Shown one piece after another: positions 8,115 to 16,363 of a stretch of 64,000 bases of DNA. Location: contig CABJBM010000022.1 of NCBI GenBank assembly GCA_902363835.1, forward strand, positions 1 through 64,000, written 5' to 3'. The notes under the pieces are model-generated. The model was not told where the DNA came from and ran no database searches. It saw only the letters and a program-made list of their open reading frames with translations. The stretch comes from Lachnospiraceae bacterium (lineage in GTDB: Bacteria; Bacillota; Clostridia; Lachnospirales; Lachnospiraceae). Made by a program: the position numbers and the translations under genes. Each line of letters starts with the position of its first letter. Position 1 is the first letter of the stretch.

Positions 8115-8288
8115 TCTATGCCTGTGATAAGGACAGTTTGGAAGAATCATTTGTCCTGTTTACAGGATCCTTAAACAACAATTCAAGCTGCTATTACGCC
8201 TGTACAGAAACTTCTTCCAGACATAACTGAAAACGGAAAAACTTCCCTTGATAAATACCTGACAGCAGACAGGGCATTTCATAAAAAA

Positions 8289-8370
8289 GAAAACTGTATC
8301 CTGATAGAAAGACATGGAAAAGAGGTTGACATCCTCTGTTTCTATGTTCAATCGTCAGGGTACAGTTTTC
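8289..8370. terminator. Large composite hairpin between convergent genes
   Basis: Arms 8289-8304 and 8355-8370 pair over 16 bp with one G-T. A middle stem TAGAAA (8305-8310) / TTTCTA (8339-8344) and an inner AGAGG (8321-8325) / CCTCT (8333-8337) stack inside. It lies between the BtrH-like gene and the convergent cupin gene and may stop transcription from both sides, although T-runs are short. A degraded relative is at about 2665-2770. Confidence 0.5.
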
Positions 8371-8375
8371 AAACG

Positions 8376-8726
8376 CTAAAATGTATAGTCTTCCAATTCT
8401 ACCTTATCCACTTCCTGGAACGGCGCCAGCGTTGATATCATCTTTACGATGTTCTTGTAGGGATTAAAGCAATAGTGAATTTCTGAAGGCTCAATGTGGA
8501 TAAAATCCCCCTGTTTTAAATGATGGACGACCCCATCCACAACAATGTTGATTTCTCCCTCAAGAATGAAGAAATCTTCTTCCATCACGTTGTGATAGTG
8601 AGCGGTAAAATCCTCGCCTGGCTGGAACTGCACAACTGCAAAATTCATGCGGGGGCCTTTCATTAAATATTTTGGACCGCTGTTTCCGAAACGGAATTCT
8701 TTTTCTGATTCATTGATAATAAACAT
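8376..8726 (-). CDS. Cupin-domain protein in the lsr operon
   Basis: This 116-residue single-domain cupin starts at ATG 8726 behind AGGAGAAAA. Motif 1 is H-Y-H-N-V-M-E-E-D-F-F-I-L-E-G and motif 2 is G-D-F-I-H-I-E-P-S-E-I-H, giving the usual three His plus Glu metal site. It lies 22 bases after lsrK on the same strand, so it is probably the third gene of lsrR-lsrK-cupin. Known lsr operons carry LsrG, which isomerises phospho-AI-2 before LsrF acts. No LsrG is seen here, and a metal-binding cupin could be a functional substitute. That role is inference; a sugar-binding or regulatory cupin is equally possible. Confidence 0.8.
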   Translation of the reverse strand: MFIINESEKEFRFGNSGPKYLMKGPRMNFAVVQFQPGEDFTAHYHNVMEEDFFILEGEINIVVDGVVHHLKQGDFIHIEPSEIHYCFNPYKNIVKMISTLAPFQEVDKVELEDYTF

Positions 8727-8748
8727 ATTTTTTCTCCTTTTTCTTCAC

Positions 8749-10314
8749 TTATAAACCAGGTGCAATCCACATATTCTTTGTGATTTTACGATCGCAGAGA
8801 AGCAGCTGTGCCTGATAAAATTCTCTCCAGTTATCATAAATCCCACAATAAATTCTGTGATTCTCCATGTTTGGCGTAAACTGATGCTCTATGGTTACCA
8901 GTTCTTTTGCAGCCTCAGCAATATCCTGATACAGGCCGACTCCATATCCGGCCAGGATAGCGGCACCCAGTGCAGTGGCTTCTTTTACTTTGGGAACCTT
9001 TACAGGGAGTCCAAGGACATCGGATAAGATCTGTGCCCAGAGAGAGCTGTTGGCGGCTCCGCCTGCAAATGTGATTTCTTGCGGAAGATGGCCGGTGGCC
9101 TCCCGAACCAGCTCCAGATGTCCCTTTGTAACAAAAGCCGTATTTTCTAAAATCGCCCGGTAAAAGGTATAATGGTTATATTTTTTCGGATCAAGTTCAA
9201 AGTTGGAAAATGTGGGCGCGGCATGTTTCCAGTTTATAAAGTTCATCACATCTGAAAAAGTGCACATCATGCCATAGCAGCCTGCGGGTATTTTCTCTGC
9301 TTCCTCATTCATCAGATCATAGACGCTTTTCCCTGTTTCGAGGGCCAGCCTTTTTTCAGCATGGCAGAAGCTGTCCCGGTACCAGCGCATGACAAGTCCC
9401 GGCTGAAAGGCAAGGGCTTCGTATTGCCAGATGCCTGGTATGGCATGGCAGTTTACCCGGACGCGGCAGCCCGGATCTGTGTCCGGTTTGTCTGTATTGT
9501 ATTCGTACTGCCAGAAGCTGCCTCCGAATAATGCAGCTTCCCCTGCATGCACCACGCCCACGCCAATGCAGCCTAACTGGGCGTCTCCCCCGCCTGCAAC
9601 AACCGGGATTCCCTCTGGCAGCCCTGTCTGGTCTGTGCAGCCGGAAGATGTAGTCCCGATTATTGTTCCGCATTCCTTTACAAGGGGAAATATGTCCGTC
9701 CGCAGTCCGCATCGTCCGGCAATCTCCGGATTCCAGCGGCGGGTCTTTAAATCAAATAATCCTGTGGTAGATCCGTTACTTGGCTCTACGGCCAGGATGC
9801 CGGTCAGCTTAAACATAAGCCAGTCATTGAACATACCAACGTATGCAATCCGGTCATAAATATCCGGCATTTTATTCTTTACCCAAAGGAGCCTTGGAAG
9901 GGCATCCAGGGCGTAAGACTGTCCTGTTTCCTGATAGAGGAGGCGTTCCAGCTCCGGATCACTGGAGATCAGCTGTTTTACTTCATCATTGCTCCGGGCA
10001 TCTACATTGGCGCAGGCCCAGATTTCTTTTCCGTCTTTGTCATAAAGAACGATACCTTCTCTCATGCAGGTAGTGGAGATGGCGGCTATTTCATAAGGTT
10101 TATCGGTACCTGAGTATAAGACTCTTCGGATACAGGAGGAGGCAAGCTCCCAGTTGCGTTCCCAGTCAAAATCCATACTCCCCGGATATCTGGGATCTTC
10201 CCTGTGTTCCCATTCCTCCTGAATACAGGAGAGCTGGTTCCCCCTGTGATTAAATAGTACAGCACGAATGCTTCCAGTGCCTGCGTCAATAGCTAAAAGG
10301 TAATTTGATGACAT
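8749..10314 (-). CDS. lsrK: Autoinducer-2 kinase LsrK
   Basis: A 521-residue FGGY-family sugar kinase. The N-terminal phosphate loop reads A-I-D-A-G-T-G-S-I-R, and the second domain holds V-A-G-G-G-D-A-Q-L-G with the catalytic Asp and F-A-G-G-A-A-N-S-S-L-W. It phosphorylates imported AI-2, trapping it in the cell and making the ligand of LsrR. An upstream in-frame ATG at 10320 is only one base from the GGAGGA site, so ATG 10314 (7 bases away) is the likelier start. It lies 21 bases after lsrR and 22 before the cupin. Identification rests on family resemblance plus the complete lsr context. A degraded partial copy is at about 2950-3300. Confidence 0.9.
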   Translation of the reverse strand: MSSNYLLAIDAGTGSIRAVLFNHRGNQLSCIQEEWEHREDPRYPGSMDFDWERNWELASSCIRRVLYSGTDKPYEIAAISTTCMREGIVLYDKDGKEIWACANVDARSNDEVKQLISSDPELERLLYQETGQSYALDALPRLLWVKNKMPDIYDRIAYVGMFNDWLMFKLTGILAVEPSNGSTTGLFDLKTRRWNPEIAGRCGLRTDIFPLVKECGTIIGTTSSGCTDQTGLPEGIPVVAGGGDAQLGCIGVGVVHAGEAALFGGSFWQYEYNTDKPDTDPGCRVRVNCHAIPGIWQYEALAFQPGLVMRWYRDSFCHAEKRLALETGKSVYDLMNEEAEKIPAGCYGMMCTFSDVMNFINWKHAAPTFSNFELDPKKYNHYTFYRAILENTAFVTKGHLELVREATGHLPQEITFAGGAANSSLWAQILSDVLGLPVKVPKVKEATALGAAILAGYGVGLYQDIAEAAKELVTIEHQFTPNMENHRIYCGIYDNWREFYQAQLLLCDRKITKNMWIAPGL

Positions 10315-10335
10315 ATCCATTCCTCCATTCTATTT

Positions 10336-11265
10336 TCATTTCGGCGAATCAGGATCTTCCTCCATTAGGTTTAATGCTGTTTGTTCATCTGTGATCAGCA
10401 CATTTAAATAACCACCCTTTAAAGAAGCGCGTATGGCTCTTACTTTGCTGTCTCCTGCAGCGACTCCAATAACATTGGGCAGAGTGCGCAGGGTTGTAAG
10501 AGACGTACTTAACAGACGGTCCTCAATATCGGTGTGAATGGGATTTCCCTCCCCATCGATGAAATGACTGAGGATATCCCCCACGGCTCCCTGCATGGAC
10601 AGGTAGAGAAAGTCATTTTTCGTAAAAATTCCGTTCTTGATTATGGTTGCATCTTCTTTGATTCCTCCAATGCCTACCACGGTCATGGAAGCCAGACTCA
10701 CCATACGTGAAATTTCCTGCATGGAAGGCTCGTTCTGCATGGCATTGCAAAGCTCTTTGGTTGAAACCACCAGGGGTGCAGGATAAAGAAACAGTTTTGC
10801 GTTAAATTTGCTGGAAAATGTATTTGGAAGATAATAACTGACCCCTCCTGTTAAAGATACGGCAGAAAGAGGCGCTTCCGTTATATTGGCCAGATGATTG
10901 ATAACCCGGCCCAGGGTATCTCCGTATCCGATGTTGACGTATGTGTTTTCCGTGATCCGGTCACTGATGTACATGGCGGCAGCTTTGGCAACCGTATCGT
11001 TGAGACTGGAGATATCAGGGGCAGAAGGAACCACAAACGCATCCTTTAAATTCCATCTTTGGATTAATTCCTGTTCGATTTTTAAGTGACGGCTCCGCTC
11101 CTGAGAAATCTGAAACTGGATCACTCCCTCCTGCCTTGCCTTTTCCAGAAGTTTAATTACTTTCATACGGGATATTCCAAGTTTTTCTGAAATCTTTTGC
11201 TGAGTCATGTTTTCTATATAATAATACCACGCTGTTTTCATAATAAGGGAATCTTCATAATTCAT
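10336..11265 (-). CDS. lsrR: LsrR, SorC/DeoR-family transcriptional repressor
   Basis: This 309-residue regulator has an N-terminal helix-turn-helix (Y-Y-Y-I-E-N-M-T-Q-Q-K-I-S-E-K-L-G-I-S-R-M-x-V) and a C-terminal SorC-type sugar-phosphate-binding domain with G-Y-G-D-T-L-G-R and V-G-I-G-G-I. It is transcribed divergently from lsrACDBF, the classic arrangement in which LsrR represses both directions until phospho-AI-2 binds. Its promoter at 11341-11369 is close to consensus. It is the first gene of a leftward lsrR-lsrK-cupin operon. Confidence 0.9.
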   Translation of the reverse strand: MNYEDSLIMKTAWYYYIENMTQQKISEKLGISRMKVIKLLEKARQEGVIQFQISQERSRHLKIEQELIQRWNLKDAFVVPSAPDISSLNDTVAKAAAMYISDRITENTYVNIGYGDTLGRVINHLANITEAPLSAVSLTGGVSYYLPNTFSSKFNAKLFLYPAPLVVSTKELCNAMQNEPSMQEISRMVSLASMTVVGIGGIKEDATIIKNGIFTKNDFLYLSMQGAVGDILSHFIDGEGNPIHTDIEDRLLSTSLTTLRTLPNVIGVAAGDSKVRAIRASLKGGYLNVLITDEQTALNLMEEDPDSPK

Positions 11266-11340
11266 GTCTGGGTCTCCTATTCATCTCATTGGTTTCTGAA
11301 CAAATGTTATCTTGATGATAAAATGTTTTAATTTATGTTT

Positions 11341-11369
11341 AGTATAGCAAAGGAAAAACCTTATGTCAA
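11341..11369 (-). promoter_or_regulatory. lsrR promoter
   Basis: On the minus strand TTGACA (complement of 11364-11369) is followed after exactly 17 bases by TATACT (complement of 11341-11346), a near-perfect sigma-A promoter about 75 bases upstream of lsrR. Confidence 0.8.
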
Positions 11370-11480
11370 TAGTGCTGAACCAAATAAAAGTATTGCAGAG
11401 GGTCTATGATAATATTGATAAAACGTTCATGATATATTGGAGAATTTAGTGTAAAATTACTATACTTTTTGAAAATACTA

Positions 11481-11509
11481 TTGACAATGCCGGTTATATC
11501 ATGTATGAT
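11481..11509 (+). promoter_or_regulatory. lsrA promoter
   Basis: TTGACA at 11481-11486 and TATGAT at 11504-11509 are separated by 17 bases and lie about 65 bases upstream of lsrA. Together with the lsrR promoter this gives a divergent control region. Confidence 0.85.
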
Positions 11510-11516
11510 GTGGACA

Positions 11517-11545
11517 TGAAACAAAAGTTAGATGGTGAAACAAAA
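11517..11545 (+). promoter_or_regulatory. Candidate LsrR operator (direct repeat)
   Basis: TGAAACAAAA occurs at 11517-11526 and again at 11536-11545, a 19-base period, just downstream of the lsrA -10 box where a bound repressor would block transcription. A looser related TGAACAAATG is at about 11298 on the lsrR side. Confidence 0.45.
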
Positions 11546-11573
11546 ATATCAAATTTGATGGGTGGGAGGAAAT

Positions 11574-13109
11574 ATGAAACAGTCTGAAGCAGCCCGTTTG
11601 GAACAGGTATTGTTTTCTGTCAGTGATATTGTTAAGTCGTTCGGCCCGAATGCTGTTTTAAAAGGCATTGATTTAAGTGTAGGAGAGGGAGAAGTACTTG
11701 CGCTTGTTGGCGGAAATGGAGCAGGAAAAAGTACCTTAATGAAGATTATTATGGGCATATACCAGCCGGATGCCGGAAGTGTAACGGTAGCAGGGGAAAC
11801 ACTTTCCGTATTCAAGCCGTCAGCTGCCCTTGCAAAAGGAATTTATATGGTTCCACAGGAACCCATGCTGTTTCCAAACATGACTGTTGAGGAGAATATC
11901 CTGATTGGCTTTCATGAAAATACGGCCACTCTTCGAAAACGTCTGCAACAGATCATGGATGAAATTGGCTGGCATCTGGATACTGACCGGAAGGCCATGA
12001 GCCTTTCCATAGCGGAACAGCAGCTGGTGGAGCTTCTCAGAGGGTTACTGAGACAGGCAAAACTTCTTATTTTAGATGAACCCACCAGCGCCCTGACCTT
12101 TGATGAGGTGGAAAGCCTGTTTAAGATTGTGGAGGATTTAAAGAAGAAGGGAATTGGCATCATCTATATCACACACCGGTTGGCCGAGGTATTCCAGATT
12201 GCTACCCATGTGGCAATTATGAGAGACGGAGTAATTACACTAAAGGGAAAGACTTCGGATTTTACCAGAGAGATGCTGGTTAAGGGGCTGCTCCCCGCCA
12301 ATATGGATGAACAGCAGGAAGCTGAGAAAAAGGAATCTTCTGATCTGGACTATTCTGCCTTGAAACCGGTATTTGAATTAAAAGGCTATTCCGGTTACGG
12401 GTTCCGGGATATTAACCTTAAAATTTACCCGGGAGAGATTCTTGGGGTTGCAGGCGTTGTAGGGGCCGGGCGCACCGAGCTTGCTGTTACGATTTTTGGA
12501 AAAGATAAGGTTCTTGGCGGGAAAGCTGTTCTGGATGGAAGAGATGTGACCGGCCTTTCTACCAGGGAGATTTTAAAAGCTGGTATTAATTATGTACCGG
12601 AGGACCGCCGCTTAAATGGTCTGTTTGGAATCAGTGATGTGGCGGCAAATACCACGTCTGCCCTGGTTCCTGGGAAAGCTCTTGGGCGGATATTCTTAAA
12701 CACAAAAGCAGAGCAGGGGATCACCCGGAAATATGTGGAGGATTTTCGTATTAAGATTACGGGACAGGACCAGATAGCTGGAAGCCTTTCCGGAGGAAAC
12801 CAGCAGAAAATAGTCATTGGACGGTCTTTGTCCACAAATCCAAGGCTGGTGATTTTGGATGAGCCCACACGGGGAATCGATGCAGCGGCCCGGGGTGATG
12901 TGTATGCAATTATCCATGAACTGAAAAAGCAGGGAGTGGCGGTCATGCTGATTTCTTCTGATATGGAAGAGATCGTGGAGCTTTCAGACAGGGCGGTTGT
13001 GGTATTTCAGGGACGGCTTAAGGGAGAACTGAGCAAATGCGAGATCAGCCAGGCAAGCCTTATGGCAGCCTCCTTTGGTGTAACGGAAGGAAAGCAGGTG
13101 GGAGCATGA
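11574..13109 (+). CDS. lsrA: AI-2 ABC transporter ATP-binding protein LsrA
   Basis: A 511-residue double ATPase of the sugar-ABC type. The first domain has a full Walker A (G-G-N-G-A-G-K-S-T), a Q-loop, and Walker B L-L-I-L-D-E-P-T-S. The second has the degenerate P-loop G-V-V-G-A-G-R-T-E without the usual Lys, plus signature L-S-G-G-N-Q-Q-K and Walker B L-V-I-L-D-E-P. This asymmetry is normal in RbsA/MglA/LsrA proteins. ATG 11574 is chosen because GGGAGGA sits just upstream; the GTG at 11562 is in frame but lacks a site. It powers AI-2 import with LsrC, LsrD and LsrB. Its stop overlaps the lsrC start (ATGA). Confidence 0.92.
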   Translation: MKQSEAARLEQVLFSVSDIVKSFGPNAVLKGIDLSVGEGEVLALVGGNGAGKSTLMKIIMGIYQPDAGSVTVAGETLSVFKPSAALAKGIYMVPQEPMLFPNMTVEENILIGFHENTATLRKRLQQIMDEIGWHLDTDRKAMSLSIAEQQLVELLRGLLRQAKLLILDEPTSALTFDEVESLFKIVEDLKKKGIGIIYITHRLAEVFQIATHVAIMRDGVITLKGKTSDFTREMLVKGLLPANMDEQQEAEKKESSDLDYSALKPVFELKGYSGYGFRDINLKIYPGEILGVAGVVGAGRTELAVTIFGKDKVLGGKAVLDGRDVTGLSTREILKAGINYVPEDRRLNGLFGISDVAANTTSALVPGKALGRIFLNTKAEQGITRKYVEDFRIKITGQDQIAGSLSGGNQQKIVIGRSLSTNPRLVILDEPTRGIDAAARGDVYAIIHELKKQGVAVMLISSDMEEIVELSDRAVVVFQGRLKGELSKCEISQASLMAASFGVTEGKQVGA

Positions 13110-14104
13110 AGAAAATTGGAAAGATCCGTGAATTAAACAGTTTTCTGTTTCTGGCAGGGCTGATTTTTCTGGTAGGCCTGGTTAACCGGAGCTTCTGGCA
13201 GCCGGCAGTCATATGGAATTGTTTTAATGACAGCGTTGTATTTACTCTTCTGTCAGCGGGAATCGCATTTGTGATCCTGACTGGAGAAATCGATGTTTCT
13301 ATTGGGGCGGTGCTGGGCTTATCGGCAGCTGTGGGAGCTACTCTCTTAAGGGACGGATATGGTGTGATAACAGCCACTGCAGCCGCTCTTATCATAGGCA
13401 TTCTCACAGGCCTGGCCAATGGGGTGGGGGTGGCCATATTCCACATTCCTTCTCTGATTTTTACTCTGGGTGTCAATGGTGTTGTACGGGGCATGATTTA
13501 TGTATACACAAAAGGCGCCTGGGTTGAGAATCTTCCGGCTGCATTTACCAGAATGTCAAACCGCGCACTGATGGGAAACCTGACAATTTTTTATGCGGTA
13601 ACAGTTGCTGTGGTTTTGATTGTTCATCTCATTTTAACGAAAACCAAAAAGGGAAAATATTTTATTGCAGTGGGGGATCACGAAGCCGGTGCAACCCTGG
13701 TTGGAATTCCGGCAGATAAAACGAAAATCATGGCATATGTTCTGTGCGGAATGTTTGCCTCCGCTGCAGGTATGATTTACGCATCCCGCATTGGTTTTAT
13801 TACGCCTACAGCAGGAAACGGATATGAGATGAAGGCAATTGCTGCATGTGTTCTGGGGGGTTTAAGTTTAAGCGGAGGAATAGGAAGCCTGGCCGGTGCC
13901 TCCATTGGTGCGGTCATCATGTCCTCCATCAGCAGAATTCTCGTATTTCTTGGCTTTTCTTCCGATTATGACAATACCATTACCGGCATTATGCTGCTGA
14001 CCATTGTGGTGATCAATACTGTGGCACAGAACCGGGCAGCCGAGAAAAACCGCCGCCGGATCTTGTCTGCCAGGACAGGGGAAAAAGGAGGAGAGAAGAA
14101 ATGA
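13106..14104 (+). CDS. lsrC: AI-2 ABC transporter permease LsrC
   Basis: A 332-residue permease of the BPD_transp_2 family with about nine hydrophobic helices, including the family motif T-G-E-I-D-V-S-I-G-A-V-L-G near the third helix and C-V-L-G-G-L-S-L-S-G-G-I-G-S-L near the end. Start ATG 13106 overlaps the lsrA stop by four bases and is preceded by GTGGGAG. An in-frame upstream ATG at 13037 would run inside lsrA and is rejected. It overlaps lsrD at 14101-14104, so the operon is tightly coupled. Confidence 0.9.
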   Translation: MKKIGKIRELNSFLFLAGLIFLVGLVNRSFWQPAVIWNCFNDSVVFTLLSAGIAFVILTGEIDVSIGAVLGLSAAVGATLLRDGYGVITATAAALIIGILTGLANGVGVAIFHIPSLIFTLGVNGVVRGMIYVYTKGAWVENLPAAFTRMSNRALMGNLTIFYAVTVAVVLIVHLILTKTKKGKYFIAVGDHEAGATLVGIPADKTKIMAYVLCGMFASAAGMIYASRIGFITPTAGNGYEMKAIAACVLGGLSLSGGIGSLAGASIGAVIMSSISRILVFLGFSSDYDNTITGIMLLTIVVINTVAQNRAAEKNRRRILSARTGEKGGEKK

Positions 14105-15096
14105 AAGCTTCTATCTTGAAAAAATGGGAATTTGCACTTTTCCTGATATTGATTCTGGAAATCGTTGTCTTTGCGTCAAAAAACAGCAAGTTCCTTATGC
14201 CAAGAGTGCTGTTTGGCAGTATGAATGACATTATTTCCATTTGTATCATTTCTCTGTTCGTCACCTTTGTCATGATTACAGGAGGGATAGATATTCAGGC
14301 CGGTTCCATTGTAGGGCTTTCTTCCATTATTATGGGAGTTGTCTGGCAGGATGGAGGGGTAAATATCTGGGCCGCTTCCCTGATTGCCATGGCCGCTGCT
14401 GGGCTGTGCGGCGCTCTTTCCGGCTATTTCATCGCTTACTGCGGTGTGCAGCCAATGGTGGTTACTCTTGGAGGAAGTTTTCTGTATTCCGGGGTTGCCC
14501 TGCTGGTGTCAAATTTGTCGGCAACAGAGAGCTACAAAGGCATCAGCGGTTTCCCTGACAGCTTTTTAAGGCTTTCTAAGATAAAGCTGTTTGGAGTTAT
14601 TCCAAGCCAGGTCATCATTTTTCTTATTTTGGCAGTACTGGCTTATTTTCTTCTCCATAAGACCAGATATGGAAGACAGGTATTTCTGGTGGGGGTAAAT
14701 CCCAATGCGGCAGAATATTCCGGCATTCACACAAAGCTTATTATCATGAGTACATATATTCTTTCCGGAATCAGTGCGGCTGTGGCAGGAATTATCCTGA
14801 CCTCTTATCTTGGAACCGCGAAAAGTGATATTGGTTCCACACTGACTCTTCCCATCATAACTGCTGTGGTTCTGGGCGGTACTTTAAGTACAGGAGGGAA
14901 AGGAAGCGTACCTGGAACCGCGCTTGCTGCGGTGGTCATCGGTACTTTAAGATTCGGGCTTCCCTTGTGCTTTAAGGTGAGCCAGCAGTATCTGGACATT
15001 CCGGCAGGGATTCTCCTGCTGGCAGTAGTGACAGGACGGGCATTTTTAAATAATCCGTGTCTGAAGGCACGTTTTCTGAAAAGAGAGCGGAAGTGA
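14101..15096 (+). CDS. lsrD: AI-2 ABC transporter permease LsrD
   Basis: A 331-residue partner permease with the same BPD_transp_2 layout: I-T-G-G-I-D-I-Q-A-G-S-I-V-G-L in the central region and V-V-L-G-G-T-L-S-T-G-G-K-G-S-V near the C-terminus. The start overlaps the lsrC stop (ATGA) and follows GGAGGAGAGAAG. LsrC and LsrD together form the membrane channel for AI-2. Confidence 0.9.
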   Translation: MKASILKKWEFALFLILILEIVVFASKNSKFLMPRVLFGSMNDIISICIISLFVTFVMITGGIDIQAGSIVGLSSIIMGVVWQDGGVNIWAASLIAMAAAGLCGALSGYFIAYCGVQPMVVTLGGSFLYSGVALLVSNLSATESYKGISGFPDSFLRLSKIKLFGVIPSQVIIFLILAVLAYFLLHKTRYGRQVFLVGVNPNAAEYSGIHTKLIIMSTYILSGISAAVAGIILTSYLGTAKSDIGSTLTLPIITAVVLGGTLSTGGKGSVPGTALAAVVIGTLRFGLPLCFKVSQQYLDIPAGILLLAVVTGRAFLNNPCLKARFLKRERK

Positions 15097-15164
15097 CTGA
15101 TAAAATGAGGGGAAAACCTCATCATTATAAAACTAATATAAAGCATATTAAAGGAGGATTTTTT

Positions 15165-16316
15165 ATGAGAAAAGCAATGGCACTTGTATTGGTGGGACTG
15201 ATGGCAGCGTCACTGTCTGCTTGCAGCGGTTCGGGAAAACCTGCTGAAACAACCAAGGCAGCCGCTGGGGAAACAAAAACAGAATCGAAGGCGGAAGAGA
15301 GCAAAAGCAATGCCGGCTCTTCCGATATTTCCGGAAAAACAGTGGCATTTATTCCAAAGCTGACGGGAAATGCATTTTTTGAATCCGCCAATGCGGGAGC
15401 CCAGAAGTATGGAAAGTCCTGGGGAATTACTGTTGATTATCAGGGAAGCTCCAATGCAGCCGTAGCAGATCAGGTTCAGGTAATCAACAATGCGGTGGCA
15501 AGCGGTGTGGACGCCCTTTGTGTTTCCTCTGTAGATGCAACGGGGCTTGACTCTGCATTAAAGGAGGCAAGTGATGCAGGCCTGACCGTGGTCACATGGG
15601 ACTCCGATGTTTCGGATACGGCGCGCACCTTGATGGTGTCCCAGGGAACTCCTGAGATGCTTGGGAAAATGCTTGTTGATATGGGCGTGGATTCCTTGAC
15701 AAAGCGGGGAAAGGATGTAAAAGCGGATGCGATTAAGTATTGCTGGCACTATTCCCAGGCAACTGTTGCAGATCAGAACTCCTGGCAGGTTGCGGGAGAG
15801 GCTTATATAAAGGAAAGTTTCCCTAATTGGGTGAATGTTGCACCAAATAATTATTATTCCGAGCAGGATGCAGAAAAAGCGGTGTCCATCGGCGCTTCCA
15901 TTCTGGAAGCCAACCCTGACATTGATTTGATTATCTGCAATGACTCTACCGCACTTCCAGGCCAGTGTAAGGCGGCTCAGAACAAGGGAATTACAAAAGA
16001 AGACGTAACCATTACCGGTTTTGCTTCTCCCATGTCCATTAAGGATTACTGCAATGCAGGTGTAATCGAACAGTGGGGACTTTGGGATTGCCAGGTTCAG
16101 GGTGCCATTGGCTGCTATCTTGCTGCCTATCTGTCTGCTGGAAATCAGGTAAAGGTGGGAGATAAAATCGACATTCCGGAGATCGGTACTGTGGAAGTGA
16201 TGCCCAATGACTGTCTGGTTGAGGGAGCCACTACCGGTGAGGTAAACAATGGAGTTGTTCTACTTCCGGAGCGCACGGTATTTAATAAAGACAATATGAA
16301 TAACTATGATTTTTAA
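15165..16316 (+). CDS. lsrB: AI-2 binding lipoprotein LsrB
   Basis: A 383-residue periplasmic-binding-protein-like lipoprotein. It starts at ATG 15165 behind AAGGAGG; an in-frame ATG at 15057 would overlap lsrD and has no site. A signal peptide of about 20 residues ends in the lipobox L-S-A-C, and an Ala/Lys/Glu-rich linker tethers the domain. The core begins V-A-F-I-P-K-L-T-G-N-A-F-F, like LsrB and RbsB. It captures AI-2 at the cell surface for LsrACD. A short TCCGGC/GCCGGA hairpin (16317-16334) follows the stop, before lsrF. Confidence 0.9.
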   Translation: MRKAMALVLVGLMAASLSACSGSGKPAETTKAAAGETKTESKAEESKSNAGSSDISGKTVAFIPKLTGNAFFESANAGAQKYGKSWGITVDYQGSSNAAVADQVQVINNAVASGVDALCVSSVDATGLDSALKEASDAGLTVVTWDSDVSDTARTLMVSQGTPEMLGKMLVDMGVDSLTKRGKDVKADAIKYCWHYSQATVADQNSWQVAGEAYIKESFPNWVNVAPNNYYSEQDAEKAVSIGASILEANPDIDLIICNDSTALPGQCKAAQNKGITKEDVTITGFASPMSIKDYCNAGVIEQWGLWDCQVQGAIGCYLAAYLSAGNQVKVGDKIDIPEIGTVEVMPNDCLVEGATTGEVNNGVVLLPERTVFNKDNMNNYDF

Positions 16317-16363
16317 TCCGGCCAAACCGCCGGAAGCAATGACAGTAAAAGGAGAGAAATAAT

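Noticed and set aside
7973..8230. 85-codon ORF overlapping the end of the BtrH-like gene
   Set aside because: Most of it is a shadow frame of the BtrH-like gene and no ribosome site supports it.
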